The position numbers were made by a program, and so were the translations under genes. Below are positions 22,892-33,916 of a DNA stretch of 64,000 bases, in pieces. The DNA is from Nymphaea colorata (lineage: Eukaryota; Streptophyta; Magnoliopsida; Nymphaeales; Nymphaeaceae): NCBI RefSeq assembly GCF_008831285.2, contig NC_045144.1:16047858-16111857 (forward strand), in the 5' to 3' direction. The first letter of the stretch is position 1. Every line of letters begins with the position of its first letter. The notes beneath the pieces were generated by a model. The model saw only the letters and a program-made list of their open reading frames with translations, was not told the origin of the DNA and searched no databases.

Positions 22892-23935
22892 CGTAATTTT
22901 TTGGCTATAATTTATGCATTTCCACTAATTTGAACATCTCATGTATTGCCAATGATAAAACATGCTCCCTACTTTGGCCTTGACCCCATCGGCATTTCAT
23001 TACATTGTTTGATGATTGTGTTTGCTTTCTTGTATATAAGACTAATTGAGGAGGATCAATCATGTTCACTTATATTTACTGTCAAATACAACCCTCCTCA
23101 ATTTAGGACTTGTCTGGAAACAATGTTTGCTCTTCTATTTACCTTAATCATCATCTTAGGCAACACTGCATTAGAAACAACTGATTTTGCATGATTTTTC
23201 ATATTTTGAAATTCTTCATACCTATTTTTCCCGATCATCATCTTGTCGAGCTTGGTTTTAGGCAGTAACACAAGGCTAAGTCTTATAACTGGACCATACC
23301 TTGGGCGAGAAAGCCCACTCGTTAGTACCATGAGTGGTAATTTGTGGTATATCAACGAGTGATCAAGAAAAAGTTGATGAACCATACCCTTAGTTGCCTA
23401 AGGATGAATATGTGCTAGTACTAAGTCATCAACTAAAGTATATAGGTATAAGTTGACATTGGATTATCATGACACAAAATTATCTCAATTAACTCCCTAT
23501 ATCCATTTTATGCAAAGTTATTTCAAATGACATATGGATGTGCATAAAACCTTGTGTGATATTTTACAACCTCATTATGTACCTCTACTCCATATTGTCT
23601 TTGTCAACCTAATCAATCTTTTTCACTAATTCAATCTCTACCATTCAGAGTCATCATTCAAGATGTATTCTTTCCAATGTGATGTCACCTTCCCTTCTGA
23701 TCACGTCCTCTTCGGATAAGGACCCGAATGGTCTACTAATATCTCTCTTGAGTCTAAACTTTTGGCTCCCGAAATGGTATCGGTCTTGGCATCTCACATT
23801 TTCTCGGATGTCTCTTTCCTAGTTTGAAGAATGTGGGTTAGAGACAGTGACAACCGGAGGAATGCAATCAGTGGATGGAAATTTGGTGCATGCAATTGCC
23901 GAGCGATAGAACCCAAGGACCTCCTCTTTTCGGTT
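22892..23935 (+). mobile_element. 5' interior of a plus-strand Tat-like element
   Basis: It lies behind the PBS and shares blocks with 10640-11060, for example TGTTTGCTCTTCTATTTAC (23122), AACAACTGATTTTGC and the CGAGCTTGGTTTTAG region. No intact open frame. It is probably the untranslated leader leading to the gag remnant that follows. Confidence 0.55.
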
Positions 23936-24190
23936 TTCATGGGGAGAAATGACAATGTTATTAGATGAATTTGCTGAAATACTAGACCTCCACAACCCAA
24001 CCTGTGATCCAAATGATTCATTGGAGAAACATTTCCTCATGAACCTGACCAAGGTTACTGCAAATGATCTTATAGCTCACTTTACTAGATAAAAAACTTG
24101 GCCTCTAGTAGAAAACCATGAGAGTGGAAGCATCAACTTGAAAAGCTTGTATGAAGAATTTGGAGCCTATGTTGAACCTTCCACTTTATA
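23936..24190 (+). pseudogene. Possible gag remnant of a Tat-like element
   Basis: One frame reads FSWGEMTMLLDEFAEILDL, then NDSLEKHFLMNLTKV and, after a single stop, SINLKSLYEEFGAYVEPSTL. The WGE(M)T..LDE(F)AEILDL pattern resembles the N-terminal part of plant Tat gag and plant-mobile-domain proteins. Position behind a PBS supports gag. The match is short and recalled from family knowledge, not aligned, so the call is tentative. Sequence after about 24195 belongs to the duplicated block instead. Confidence 0.4.
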
Positions 24191-24194
24191 TATA

Positions 24195-24780
24195 TGTTGT
24201 TTGACAAAAGATCATATGATTATATATATGCTTCTAAATCCAACAATCAAATATTGGATATAGTCGATTCATGTTTGTTAAAGCAAAATTTCTTGTATTC
24301 CAAAAATGCAATGTATGTTCTTCTAAATAAAATCTCTTTTAAGCAGGGTCGAGAGAAGGGGGGCCCAGTAGGGGCCTTGACCGCCCCTTAGATTTTAACA
24401 ACTTTAAAAAATTTTATGTAAATCTAAAAAAATTTAGTTTAATATATATAAAAAATTTAATAAGTTTCTATTTCGGCCCATGTTAAAATTTTGAAACTAT
24501 AGTTTGACCCTCGTGACAAAAAATTCCTTTCTCCGCCCCTGCTCTTATGGGTTCCCCTCTTCAGCATCCAAACTTTGGCGACTAAAAACTATAAACGACT
24601 CTTCTTGGTAGGAAACCCTAACCAGGTACCGACTCTGTCCAAGGTTGTCAATGGCAATAATAGGTTGGGAGACCATCTTTCCAGCAGTTTACATCGAACC
24701 CTTGGCAACTCATTTTGGGAACCGCTCTGGTCCATTTCAGTTGGACGAAATTAACCCTACCCATTGGAAATAAATCAAAA
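24195..24780 (+). repeat. Duplicated segment, pair of 43805-44400
   Basis: The two segments share long matches, for example ATTATATATATGCTTCTAAA, TCCAAAAATGCAATGTATGT and CGACTCTTCTTGGTAG, followed by ACCCTAACCAGGTACCGA. Both contain the same hAT-like MITE at the same site. One frame reads RLFLVGNPNQVPTLSKVVNG, conserved in the pair (RLFLVENPNQVPSMSKVVND), but no family is recognised. Confidence 0.75.
24344..24541. mobile_element. hAT-like MITE, 198 bp (copy in block A)
   Basis: It begins CAGGGTCGAGAG and ends CTCCGCCCCTG. The flanks are CTTTTAAG (24336-24343) and CTCTTATG (24542-24549), a decayed 8-bp target duplication. Its partner at 43953-44154 has the perfect duplication. No coding capacity. 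Confidence 0.75.
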
Positions 24781-25092
24781 TAGGCAAAACACTATTTAAG
24801 ACATGCTAGGTTTGTGAAAAACCCAAAGATAGACAAAGGAGTATTTTTAAAACAGAGTGAATAGCTGGCTCGGCCCGATAAGGGTTGGGCTCGGGTCAGC
24901 CCGACACCTAAAACCTGAGCTTGAGACCAAATAAAGCTAGGTACTAGGTATCGATGCCCGATGCCCAGCCCTAATAAATAACTTGTTCACCGCTTAAGAG
25001 ACTACAAAATAAGAGCATCGATTATATTGAACCTCAAATGATTGAGAAATTGCTTAAAGAGAGAGAGGGGATGAGCGGGAAATTATTTTGTT

Positions 25093-25228
25093 TTGTTCCC
25101 ATTTTGGTAAGGCTGGGCGCTGCCGCTGCCTGGTACGACTCATTATCGGGTTGGCCAGGGTTGTTCCCATTTTGGTAAGGCTGGGCGCTGCCGCTGCCTG
25201 GTACGATTCATTATCGGGTTGGCCAGGG
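25093..25228 (+). repeat. 68-bp tandem duplication (two copies)
   Basis: Units 25093-25160 and 25161-25228 differ by about one base. Each spans the target site and left terminus (TAAGGCTGGGC) of the MITE that follows, so the duplication occurred after that MITE inserted. Copies B and C have a single unit. Confidence 0.9.
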
Positions 25229-25470
25229 TGGACACGATAAGTTCGATTAGGGTCCGATAATTTATTTTAATTTTTTTATTAATTTATACATATATATAAT
25301 ATTTTATTATAATTATTTATATTTATATATTATTGGATATTGAAAATATATTTTTAAATTTAATCAAACCGAGCCTGAGCAAAGCTTAGGTTCAAGTTTT
25401 TCGAGTCAAACTGAGTCTGAGTCTGGTTTTTGAATGTCTAACCGACCCGGGCCCGCCGATGCCAAGCTTA
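25108..25470. mobile_element. hAT-like MITE with GC-rich ends, copy in block A
   Basis: Left end TAAGGCTGGGC, right end GATGCCAAGCTTA. Flanks CATTTTGG (left) and CATCTTTG (right) look like an 8-bp target duplication; B and C have CATTTTTG on the right side. The interior is AT-rich and the ends are rich in GGCCCGATAA-type sequence. It is present in all three duplicate blocks, so it predates them. Confidence 0.6.
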
Positions 25471-25543
25471 CATCTTTGTGGTCCCAACTCCCCCACCGTT
25501 TCTATTGAAATTTGAGAGTGGGCCCCACATTTCATACTCGCAG

Positions 25544-26100
25544 CTAAGCCTGGGCAACGGGCTGGGCCACCGACGGGTACCCGGTACCCGGCCCGTTACG
25601 GGCCTGAGTCCGGGCCTTGAAATAATGATTTTTGGGCTGAGGTTAACGGGCTCAGCCCGACCCGGTAATTAACGGGTCGGGCTCGGGCCTGCCGTTGTGA
25701 TCGTCGGCAGCCCGAGAAGCCCGACATCATTATTTTTTTTTTCAAAAAACTGAATGTTGAGGTAGCCAAGCGACGCGCATTGCCCGAGGTCTGCCAGAAC
25801 ATGACCATTCCCCTATATCTCTCCACCCCTGTCATCTGAAAACCGCTACAACTTAAGCCTCCGTTTCTATGGGTCGCCGGTGCCAAGCTCACTTGTCTCC
25901 CTCCCCATGTTCTTCATCTCCTTTAACCCGAAAAAGCCCGGCCCAGCCCGTTAATAATCGGGCCGGGCCGGGCGGGGCCTCGGGCATAAGTTGAAGCCCG
26001 AGGCCCGATATTAGGTGGGCCCGGCCCGGCCCGTTTGCCCGTTTATAATGTCGGGCCTTGTTTTTTACATTTTTAATGGGCCGGGCCGATGCCCAGCCTT
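25544..26100. mobile_element. 557-bp hAT-like MITE unique to copy A
   Basis: It is flanked by a perfect 8-bp duplication ACTCGCAG (25536-25543 and 26101-26108). Ends are CTAAGCCTGGGCAACGGGC and, reversed, AAGGCTGGGCATCGGCCC. It is very GC-rich (repeated GGGCCGGGCC and GGTACCCGG). Copies B (near 54146) and C (near 34918) show uninterrupted ACTCG-type sequence at this point, that is, empty sites. No transposase coding. Confidence 0.85.
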
Positions 26101-26776
26101 ACTCGCAGCGAGCAGTGTTCTTTGCGTCGCTTCTCCGCTTATCAGTCTGTCTGCCAGGAAATTTTATGGTTTCAAATCGAGTCTGGTCGTTGACTCTAAG
26201 AGGGGTAATGTTTAAAAAGTTTAATTTTGTATTGAAAATTATAGAAGATCTAAGGTTGATATTGAAGTTGTCAAAATGTTTAATTATCTTAGTTTCTAAC
26301 TTTTTTTTAGAAGGTTGAATCCAAATTGAGCTGTTATGAAGCTGGTATGAACAAAAAGATGGAACCAGATGTGAAAGAAGGTTGGGTTGTTATAAGAGAT
26401 CTCTAAATCAGAACGCACAGTGTGGTCATGCATTCTGCGACAGACTAAATGAGAACGAACTGGCTGCAAACTAGTTGTACAAATTGGACTGCATCATGGC
26501 CATGCAAGACGTGGCTTTTGAGCCGAGAGTGACACATGTTCCACCAATGGACTCGATTAGTTGAACTGCCCACCTTGGGGCACACCTAGGAGTTGACTTT
26601 CGCGAAATGTGAATGGTTGAACTAACTCCCCAGAGATCAAGTCAAAGTCAGCCAGGACTAGGAGTTAGTTGTGGAATGGTTTATAGTTGGTCACAAAAAA
26701 AAGAAAAGCGAGAGAACAAACAAAGCAAAAATAGAACTATGAGATGTTAAAAACTTAAACGAAGCCATAGTTGTTA

Positions 26777-26938
26777 AGGGGTCGTTTAGCAGCAGTAACA
26801 TTCTTACTATCCCATGAATTTGCCTTAAGAAAAGGAGTAGATTGGTAGAATATTTGTTATGGTGTATTATGAATTTACTTTACTTTTTAACGCAGGTTCA
26901 CGAGACAGTAAAAAAATGTTATTATTGCCAAACAACCC
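26777..26938. mobile_element. Tourist-like MITE, copy in block A
   Basis: Terminal sequences are AGGGGTCGTTTAGCAGCAGT and, reversed, GGGTTGTTTGGCAATAATAAC, flanked by TTA on both sides. The GGGKYGTTTGGCA end and 3-bp TTA duplication fit PIF/Harbinger-type MITEs. Block B has the same element at 57416; block C keeps only one end because of an internal deletion. Confidence 0.6.
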
Positions 26939-28042
26939 TTAGGTTGCGTTTAGATCTCGAAGGATCTCAAACATGAAGGAATATCAAATCCATGATAGCT
27001 GAAATCCACAGTTGTATGGAACTGTGGGTTTTAGCATCCGCCCCCCCAACGTGGATTCCGAATCCAAACTTTAACGTAAAAAGCATGGATTTGAAATCAC
27101 CCAGCTCCAACAATACCAAAACATTCATATTGGCAGATTGGGAGGGGGAGGCTGTAAGACTTGAAAACCGCGAATCTTTGTTGAAAAATGTAAGGATTCG
27201 GCCATGGATCGTAATTTTCATAAAATCATTTGCATCTTTGTTTTGAGTTCTTAAATCTTAGAATTTAGGAGACTTTATATTTATTAAGGATGCAAAATAT
27301 AATGGATCGTGGATCTTGAAAAATCTCCTTACTAGATATCTAAGATTTCAAACCAATCTTAAATTCATCGTTTTCAAATATATAATCTTAGGGAATGAAT
27401 CATGTTAAAATCAAATGGTATCATTTCCCATATTCGATTTATTGGATGTTTAGATATTTAAATTCAAATATGAATGAAGAAAAGTCTCTTAACAGAATAT
27501 TTAAATGCAATTTTTAAATTCATGTTCAGAATCTAATCTTCATCCAACTTTTATAGAATCCAAAAATATAGTACTGAAATTGAACGGCATTGTGATGTTA
27601 ATATGAATTTGAATTGGAATCTGAATTTAATTTGATATTGACTTACAATGGAATTTTATATGATCCAAATTTCCAAACCAAATGTTTAATTTTTTACATA
27701 TTTGACTTTTTGAAAGAGTTTTATAAAATACTCAATCCAAATCTAGTGACATCAAACCACGTAGTCACAATCCAATGCAAAGATCCTCTAATTCCAAGTG
27801 GAACCTGAAACCGGCTGCCACTTGTAGATTAAAGATGAGTTTCGGATTCCAGGTCAGAGGGGCTGTGGCCAATCTTAGTCCACGCCTCTCTACCAGACGT
27901 GGCTAATTCTGGGCCGCTGGATGGAACCCCAACAGGAAGCCTCAACGGCTGGGAATCCCCAGCTCAACAAGCGAACTGGGATATGCCTCGTAATATTCTC
28001 CAACTCGCCTGGGCAATTACATTTTATTCAATGACATCCCTC

Positions 28043-28048
<6 letters not shown>

Positions 28049-28074
<26 letters not shown>
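28049..28074. repeat. (CT)n microsatellite
   Basis: An uninterrupted CT run just before the conserved GAAGTGGGTCTACGCCAGGT box shared with block B (58679). Confidence 0.85.
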
Positions 28075-28078
<4 letters not shown>

Positions 28079-29529
28079 AAAGTGAAGTGGGTCTACGCCA
28101 GGTCCACGCAGCTAGCGGAATAAAAACTAGAAAAATGGACTCCACCGACTGCATGTTCCAGAAGGCATACTCTATGAGGGGCTTCTACATGGGAATCTTA
28201 GTCTTTTAAGAACTCTAAATAGGACCAGGAGAAAAAAAAATGGGGCGCAATAATCAGTAAGAAACTCAAGTTTAAAATTTGAGACCCTTTATACATTTAA
28301 TGTTTGGTCATTTAATTTTGTTGACAAATATGAACATTAAGAAAGTAGTTTACTATTGTTTGTGATTAAAATTTGAGACCCTTTGGAAATGCCAACTCAC
28401 CCCTTGGTTATTTGGATGAACGGCAGATATCTTTTTCGTTCGTTCAATTCCTGTGGACACCACAAGCAGTCAACACCTAATTGATGGAACTCTTGTCACA
28501 CTATAGCACGCAACCCAATTACATCGAGGCAAGGGAAAGTGGGGAGTTACAGCACTATATATATATATATATGAGTGAGAGAGAGATGAATATAGTGAAT
28601 TGATCATCTAGCAACTACCTACCTTTTCGAAATGACTGGTTATCTAATTGGGTGCATCATCAAAGAGAATGAGGGGTACTTGGAGATGAGTTCAACTTCA
28701 ATATTGGTTGAGTGAGTTAGATAGCCTTTCCACCTATAGGATGGCAGTGACTTGTGGACTGAGTCCTTCTGTGACACATGGTGTTGTATGCGAGGACGTC
28801 GCAGTGGTGGAACTTGTTTCCGACCATGACCGCCGGGGCCAAACAGATAGCCCGCTGTTGTCTTACTGGTGATTCAGATGATGATGATGATAGTGGCACT
28901 CTGCGTATAGCACATTTCACATTCTCTCTCTCCCTCCCTCCCTCCCTCTCTGTCTCTCTCTCTAAAATATATTTGGATAGCATAAAGCCGGCAGACGATT
29001 GTAAGTACACCCAACTTTGACTTTGCTCAAGAGTCTTTGCTATATGAGTCACCAAAGCCACTCAATTTGGCGATACATGTAAACGTGAACGTCCATAATT
29101 AGGGTCTTGTTCGTGTGCTAAGTGGAAGAGGCATATCTTGTCGCCGATCCAAATTTGAAAATGTTTAGTAAGATTTGGTAAATAAATCTGGATCTGATTT
29201 GGAATCGGATGTACATTCACTCTGTAGTTTCACATCAAGAAACTAAATCTGAGTGACTAAAATTTGATTCAGTTAACTATAACTGTCAGATCTTATGCTA
29301 GTTGGACATGCATTAGGTTTTAAAGAATCAGATTCATGCTACCACAAACATAGTGCTCAATACTTTTATGGGCAGGCAAGAAATGTGAAAATGGAAATGT
29401 TCGTCACTTTTCCATTGAACACATTAGGTTTTTTTTTTCAGTAATGATTCATGATATTTTATCACATCTTTACAATTTTGTAATTGCAAGTTGATATACA
29501 AAAGAATCTAAGACCTCATAGAGGTTATG

Positions 29530-29974
29530 TATAACAACCCAACCTACTTCTGCGCTTGGGCCACTGGTTTGGCGGATCCCAACCCGCCTCCGAACAGTTT
29601 CTCGTCTCCAACCCCAAAAAAGTTAGGAACAGAACAATCATCTCATTAATGACTTTCCTTTATAAGCTTTTGAAAATCCTTCATAATCTTCGATATAGGA
29701 CTAAACTTCTGGGGTGTTACAATCCACCACCTTTAAGGTACACGCGTTCACGTGTGTGGGACCCCAAGTCCGAGTGTTGAACTGACTTTGATACCACTAC
29801 AACAACCCGACCCACTCGTAAGCTCGGGCACCTGGTTGTAGATGCCAACCCTTTTGGCTCTAACCCCAAAAATGCTAGGAACTAGAACAATCACATCATT
29901 AATGACCTCCACTTAAAAGCCCTTGAAGATTTCTCACAATCTTTGATACATGACTAAACTTTTGCGGTGTTACA
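29530..29974 (-). mobile_element. TRIM (terminal-repeat retrotransposon in miniature), 445 bp
   Basis: Two direct repeats, 29530-29721 and 29798-29974, flank only 76 bases. On the minus strand the LTRs start TGTAACACC. The internal piece begins with TGGTATCAAAGTCAG (29796-29782), a near match to the initiator-Met tRNA PBS core TGGTATCAGAGC. It ends with CCTTAAAGGTGGTGGAT, a PPT-like tract, directly before the next TGTAACACCCC. Block B lacks the whole insertion at the matching point near 59890. Flanks TTATG (left) and CTATT (right), with CTAGG in B, fit a decayed 5-bp target duplication. There is no 5S-like sequence, so it is not Cassandra. Confidence 0.85.
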
Positions 29975-30276
29975 CTATTTCAACATCTACAGTGGATGAA
30001 TGAATCAAAGTGCATTCATGCATGCGTGTATCGGAGTCAGCATCCACATATACAAGTGATCCCTGCCTCCAAAGGTTCGCATAGGTAATTGGACAGCCCA
30101 TCAAGACCGTCCGATTAGATGATCAGATGGCCCGGATGGGTTGTCATTCTATACCGGACCAATCTTCAAAAAATTCGGATATGAAGACAGATTTTGACGT
30201 TCAATCAAGAAAACCAGATCGAGTTTTGATTTAAGAAATGACATCTAATCGGATGCCAATTCCTGATCTGGATTTG

Positions 30277-30522
30277 GATCAATTTTAGTTTTAAACAAGT
30301 ATCCTACATCCGTCTCTGCACATTTGGAAGTTGATTCTTAATATATTGTAGTACCATATCAGAATTTGGTTAAAAGTCAGATATTCATGTCTGGATTTAG
30401 ATCAATTTTAGTTTTAAACAAGTATCCTACATCCGTCTCTGCACATTTGAAAGTTGATTCTTAATATATTGTAGTACCATATCAGAATTTGGTTAAAAGT
30501 CAGATTCATATTCATGTCTGGA
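30277..30522 (+). repeat. 123-bp tandem duplication in copy A
   Basis: Units 30277-30399 and 30400-30522 are almost identical. Block B has a single unit at about 60177-60298, so this duplication arose in A after the blocks separated. Confidence 0.9.
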
Positions 30523-30523
30523 T

Positions 30524-31214
30524 TTAATAATCGGATTTATTTGTAAATTCGGAATCATCAAAAGTAAGACTAGAGGATTTAAAGAATTTCAGGAAAGCCT
30601 CTCTAGTAGATTTGTCTGATGAGACAAATGTAGAAAAGAAGCACCAAAAGTCATCACTGCAAAGAATACTAACAAGAGCCATTGACCTATGATTGTCATG
30701 AGGCAAGCAAGACATATTGCTAGGCTCTCTTTTTCCTTTTCTAGCATCTACCAGATGTGAACATTTTGTCACCTCCTTAGTTCTTTGAAGTTCTGTCAAG
30801 GATCATTGCTCTAAGGTTGAAAAAAATTTACAGAACAGTTTGAGTGGAGATTGTTTATTACGGCCATGTCTTGTCTCTCTTTGCCTCAAAAGTGAAGCTT
30901 GCAGGAAACTCAGGATCATCGCCAGAGGAAGAGAGTAATTACAGAAATCCACCAAAATTAAGAGGGTTTTACACTAGGATTTGGTTATCGAAGTATATTT
31001 TGGAGCCTGCATGTTATTCATAATTGAAGTCAAAATTTGAAGTCCCATTTGCTATAGATGATTGGCTTCTGGGCTTTTTAAATTTCTCAGGGATCAGCTT
31101 CTCGAGTAGCTTTTCCTGCTGTTTCGATGGACTACTTGACAACAGATCAGTGTACATAGCGGTTAGGAGATCTGCAGTTAGATTGTTTGCAACATCTTCA
31201 TTTAGATTTGACAA
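30524..31214 (-). other. Block-specific sequence with possible coding remnants
   Basis: On the minus strand, 30524-30690 matches block B (60290-60466) and reads HRSMALVSILCSDDF, then SSDKSTREAFLKFFKSS. In B the same frame extends to a 139-codon open frame (60263-60682). From about 30690 to 31205 copy A has different sequence from B, containing an open frame that ends DLLSSSPSKQQEKLLEKLIP and NFDFNYE. The composition looks protein-like and the B/A pair keeps the frame, but I recognise no family. It could be the tail of a host gene captured in the duplication, or chance. Confidence 0.25.
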
Positions 31215-32142
31215 AATCCTTGAAGCGTTTATTTATCCTAGCAACCTCTGTCATTCACCAGTTTCAACTTAGGCCTCTGTTTTTTGATTTGGACTTCAAC
31301 CCATGGGATGGCTGTTCCTTTGTGGCAGAACCTTATTCCACTTTTATGGTGTTTGAACTGGAGCAGAGTGATGCCGTCCTTACTGTAATTCGACGACACT
31401 AACTAGTTGGAAGTTCAGAGGCACTTCCACAAAAAGACGAGCATAGCGCGCTATCTGTAGCTAATCACATGTATGTGAACAGGGAAGAATCAAGATTGGT
31501 GAAGCTAATCGCATGTTATTAGCTATAGAGAGCGGGCTATGCTTGTCTTTCTGTGGAATGGCCTCTGAACTTCTAACCAGTTAGTGAGATTGAAGTTGAA
31601 CTACATTGAGAAGAGGGCATCACTTTGCTGCAGTCCTTACACCTAAGGTTCTTCCACAAATGCATATCAAATTCATCAACAGCCTCCACAATATGTCATC
31701 TGCATGTAAAAATACGATATGAAGTCCTCTTTTACCTAGGGACAGTGAACCAGAGAGGAGACTGTTTTTCATAGATTCTTCAATAACTCAAAAGCATACT
31801 TTTGAATCTACACTCTTGTAAGGAGTCATCACCGACTCGGCCCACATTTGTTTTCCTACAACTCCGACCCTTTCAATTCCATGAAAGAAGCAGCCCGCGA
31901 TGGACCGATGAAGGAGTTCTTTCACGGCTTCAAATAAGGACTAGGGAATGACTATTCGGGTATGCTTCTTGGAGCAGGTGTCCTTTAACTGTATGCATAT
32001 GCAGAGATTTCAGTTGTTGCTCTCGCTATTGATGATGAACTTGACTTCAAATTCAATGTACATCATTATATTTTGTTTGTATTTGAACGACATAATGTTC
32101 CTTTATGAACATTCTTCATAAAAATTACGCAAGTCATGTTTT

Positions 32143-32379
32143 TTGCAGTTTGTGTTCCATGATCAGACATGCCATTACAGATATTCACTGCTTCCAACGG
32201 CAACTTGCCCATTGAAAAGTCTTGACACCTTTAAGCTTACATCATGGGCCAATGCGCTAGCTGGGAACATGGAAATGTCAACATCCTTCAACTTGAATGC
32301 CTTAGGTCAACTCATGAAGCTAGATCTGCTGAACTGCTGTGATCCATCCTCAAGATTTTATGCATATGTTGCCTCCTAA
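32143..32379 (+). other. Exon-like open segment after a splice-acceptor-like site
   Basis: TTTTTTGCAG at 32139-32148 is followed by an open stretch reading FVFHDQTCHYRYSLLPTAT and later LTSWANALAGNMEMSTSFNL, to a TAA. Block B has the same DNA at 61628-61883 but with a 15-base insertion that introduces TGA. The lack of constraint in B argues against a working exon. No family recognised. Confidence 0.2.
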
Positions 32380-33794
32380 ACAGTAATTATGTTGGGTCAC
32401 ATTAAAGCTCTAATACAGTGGCAGGGGCACATATAAGCTCGTGCAGGCAGCTGACCACACCAATCTTTTAAATTTTTAAATGGGCATCATTAATCATTTA
32501 TCCTTATATATATATAAGTGCTCCACCAGACATGACTATTTTTAAACAAGTGCCCCTTCAGCCAATTTATCTGGCTCCGCCACTGGCAGTTGGCCACACC
32601 AGCTTCTCAATTTTCTTTCATTTTTACATTAAAATCGTTTAATATTTACTTTGTTATACATGAAAGTGCCCTTTTAAGTATCAAAACTTGCCCTTTTAAG
32701 TATGAAAACTTGTGAATTAGTGTCATTCCAAAAAAAGATTTCTGGCTTTTGCTTTAACATGCCTTGTACTTTTCATAGCTACCTAGGGGAAACTCAATTT
32801 TTGTTAGCGTGAAGAAAACAGTATTCAGGGACCTGAAAAGGCTGGAGGTGGGGTTCATCCTCATCTGATCTAAACATTGAAGGCACATCGGCCCAATGAA
32901 GTAATGGTGGACGTTATGATGTGACCCGCAATGTGAACAAGTGGAGGAGGTGTCTTGTGTTGTTGATGCATGAACAAGGGCCAAGAGTGAACTTGGCCCA
33001 ACGTGGTGATCTACTGAGCAAGTGCAACATGTTTCATAGTTATCCGCCCACTGCTTGGATTAGGATAGATGCTTGTTTCACAATAATAGTGAAAGAATCT
33101 GTTTGAAAAGCATCATGTTCTTATATAGTTTAAAAAAGTCATAATACCTAGTGAAGGACCAAGAAAATTTTATAAAGGAGGCCAGGTAATCTTTTTCTTG
33201 GAAAAATTTGTATAGAGTGGGTCTTAAGTCCAAAGTCTTGAAAAATCCAAACCCAAAAAAAAAAAAACAACTTTTAATATTAAAACAAAAAAGGGTTTGT
33301 TTTAATATTACCAACTTGTAGCAATCAACTCTTATTTTTATGTAGGAAATAACAAAAAATATACGAATCTAAACGTTCGTGAGTGATACCCATGATGCAA
33401 AGGTTGTTAAAAAAAACATATGGAGACAAACCTGTGTGATCTTGTTTCCTTGAAAACATAATTTATCTGATTATAGTGATACCAACAATGATTTTTCTCT
33501 AAAATTTGATGCCCTTGCGGACCTCAAGTCACATGACATGTGTCAACTTGCTCAACTGGTGCCACCCACAACACCGGGGTCTATAATCAATACATATGTT
33601 AGTTCGATACAAGTGTCTTATCGAGTAGTTAGGGTTGCAAATGGGTCAGATATGGTATCACACCAAAAGTTTTTTTACGTTAGAACCTTGAAACCTGCTT
33701 TTGGTATCCGAAATCAGCACACATCCCTAGGAAAGATAATCAAATCCAAGACATCCATAAGCTTGGAATATGCTGATCTATTCAATGGATCAGA

Positions 33795-33916
33795 TTTGGA
33801 TTGAATATTTTATAAAAACTATTTTAAAAAAGTCAAATATGTAAAAATTTGAACATTTGGATTGAATATTTTATAAAAACTATTTTAAAAAAGTCAAATA
33901 TGTAAAAATTTGAACA
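33795..33916 (+). repeat. 61-bp tandem duplication
   Basis: Two adjacent identical units (33795-33855 and 33856-33916), AT-rich, lie close to where copy A ends and inverted copy C begins. Confidence 0.9.

Larger units (their letters stand above)
24781..33680 (+). repeat. Segmental duplication copy A
   Basis: It is homologous to copy B (53170-63160) in the same orientation, and its first 3 kb to copy C (33800-35700) in inverted orientation. Matching runs cover most of 26.3-33.7 kb against 57.0-63.1 kb. A-specific features are a 557-bp MITE, a TRIM, a 123-bp tandem duplication and a replaced block at 30690-31205. B-specific features are the 196-bp MITE and the SEN2 segment. No intact gene is seen in A. 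Confidence 0.85.

Noticed and set aside
29530-29974. Cassandra-type TRIM
   Set aside because: The LTRs contain no 5S-RNA-like promoter sequence, so only the general TRIM label is justified.
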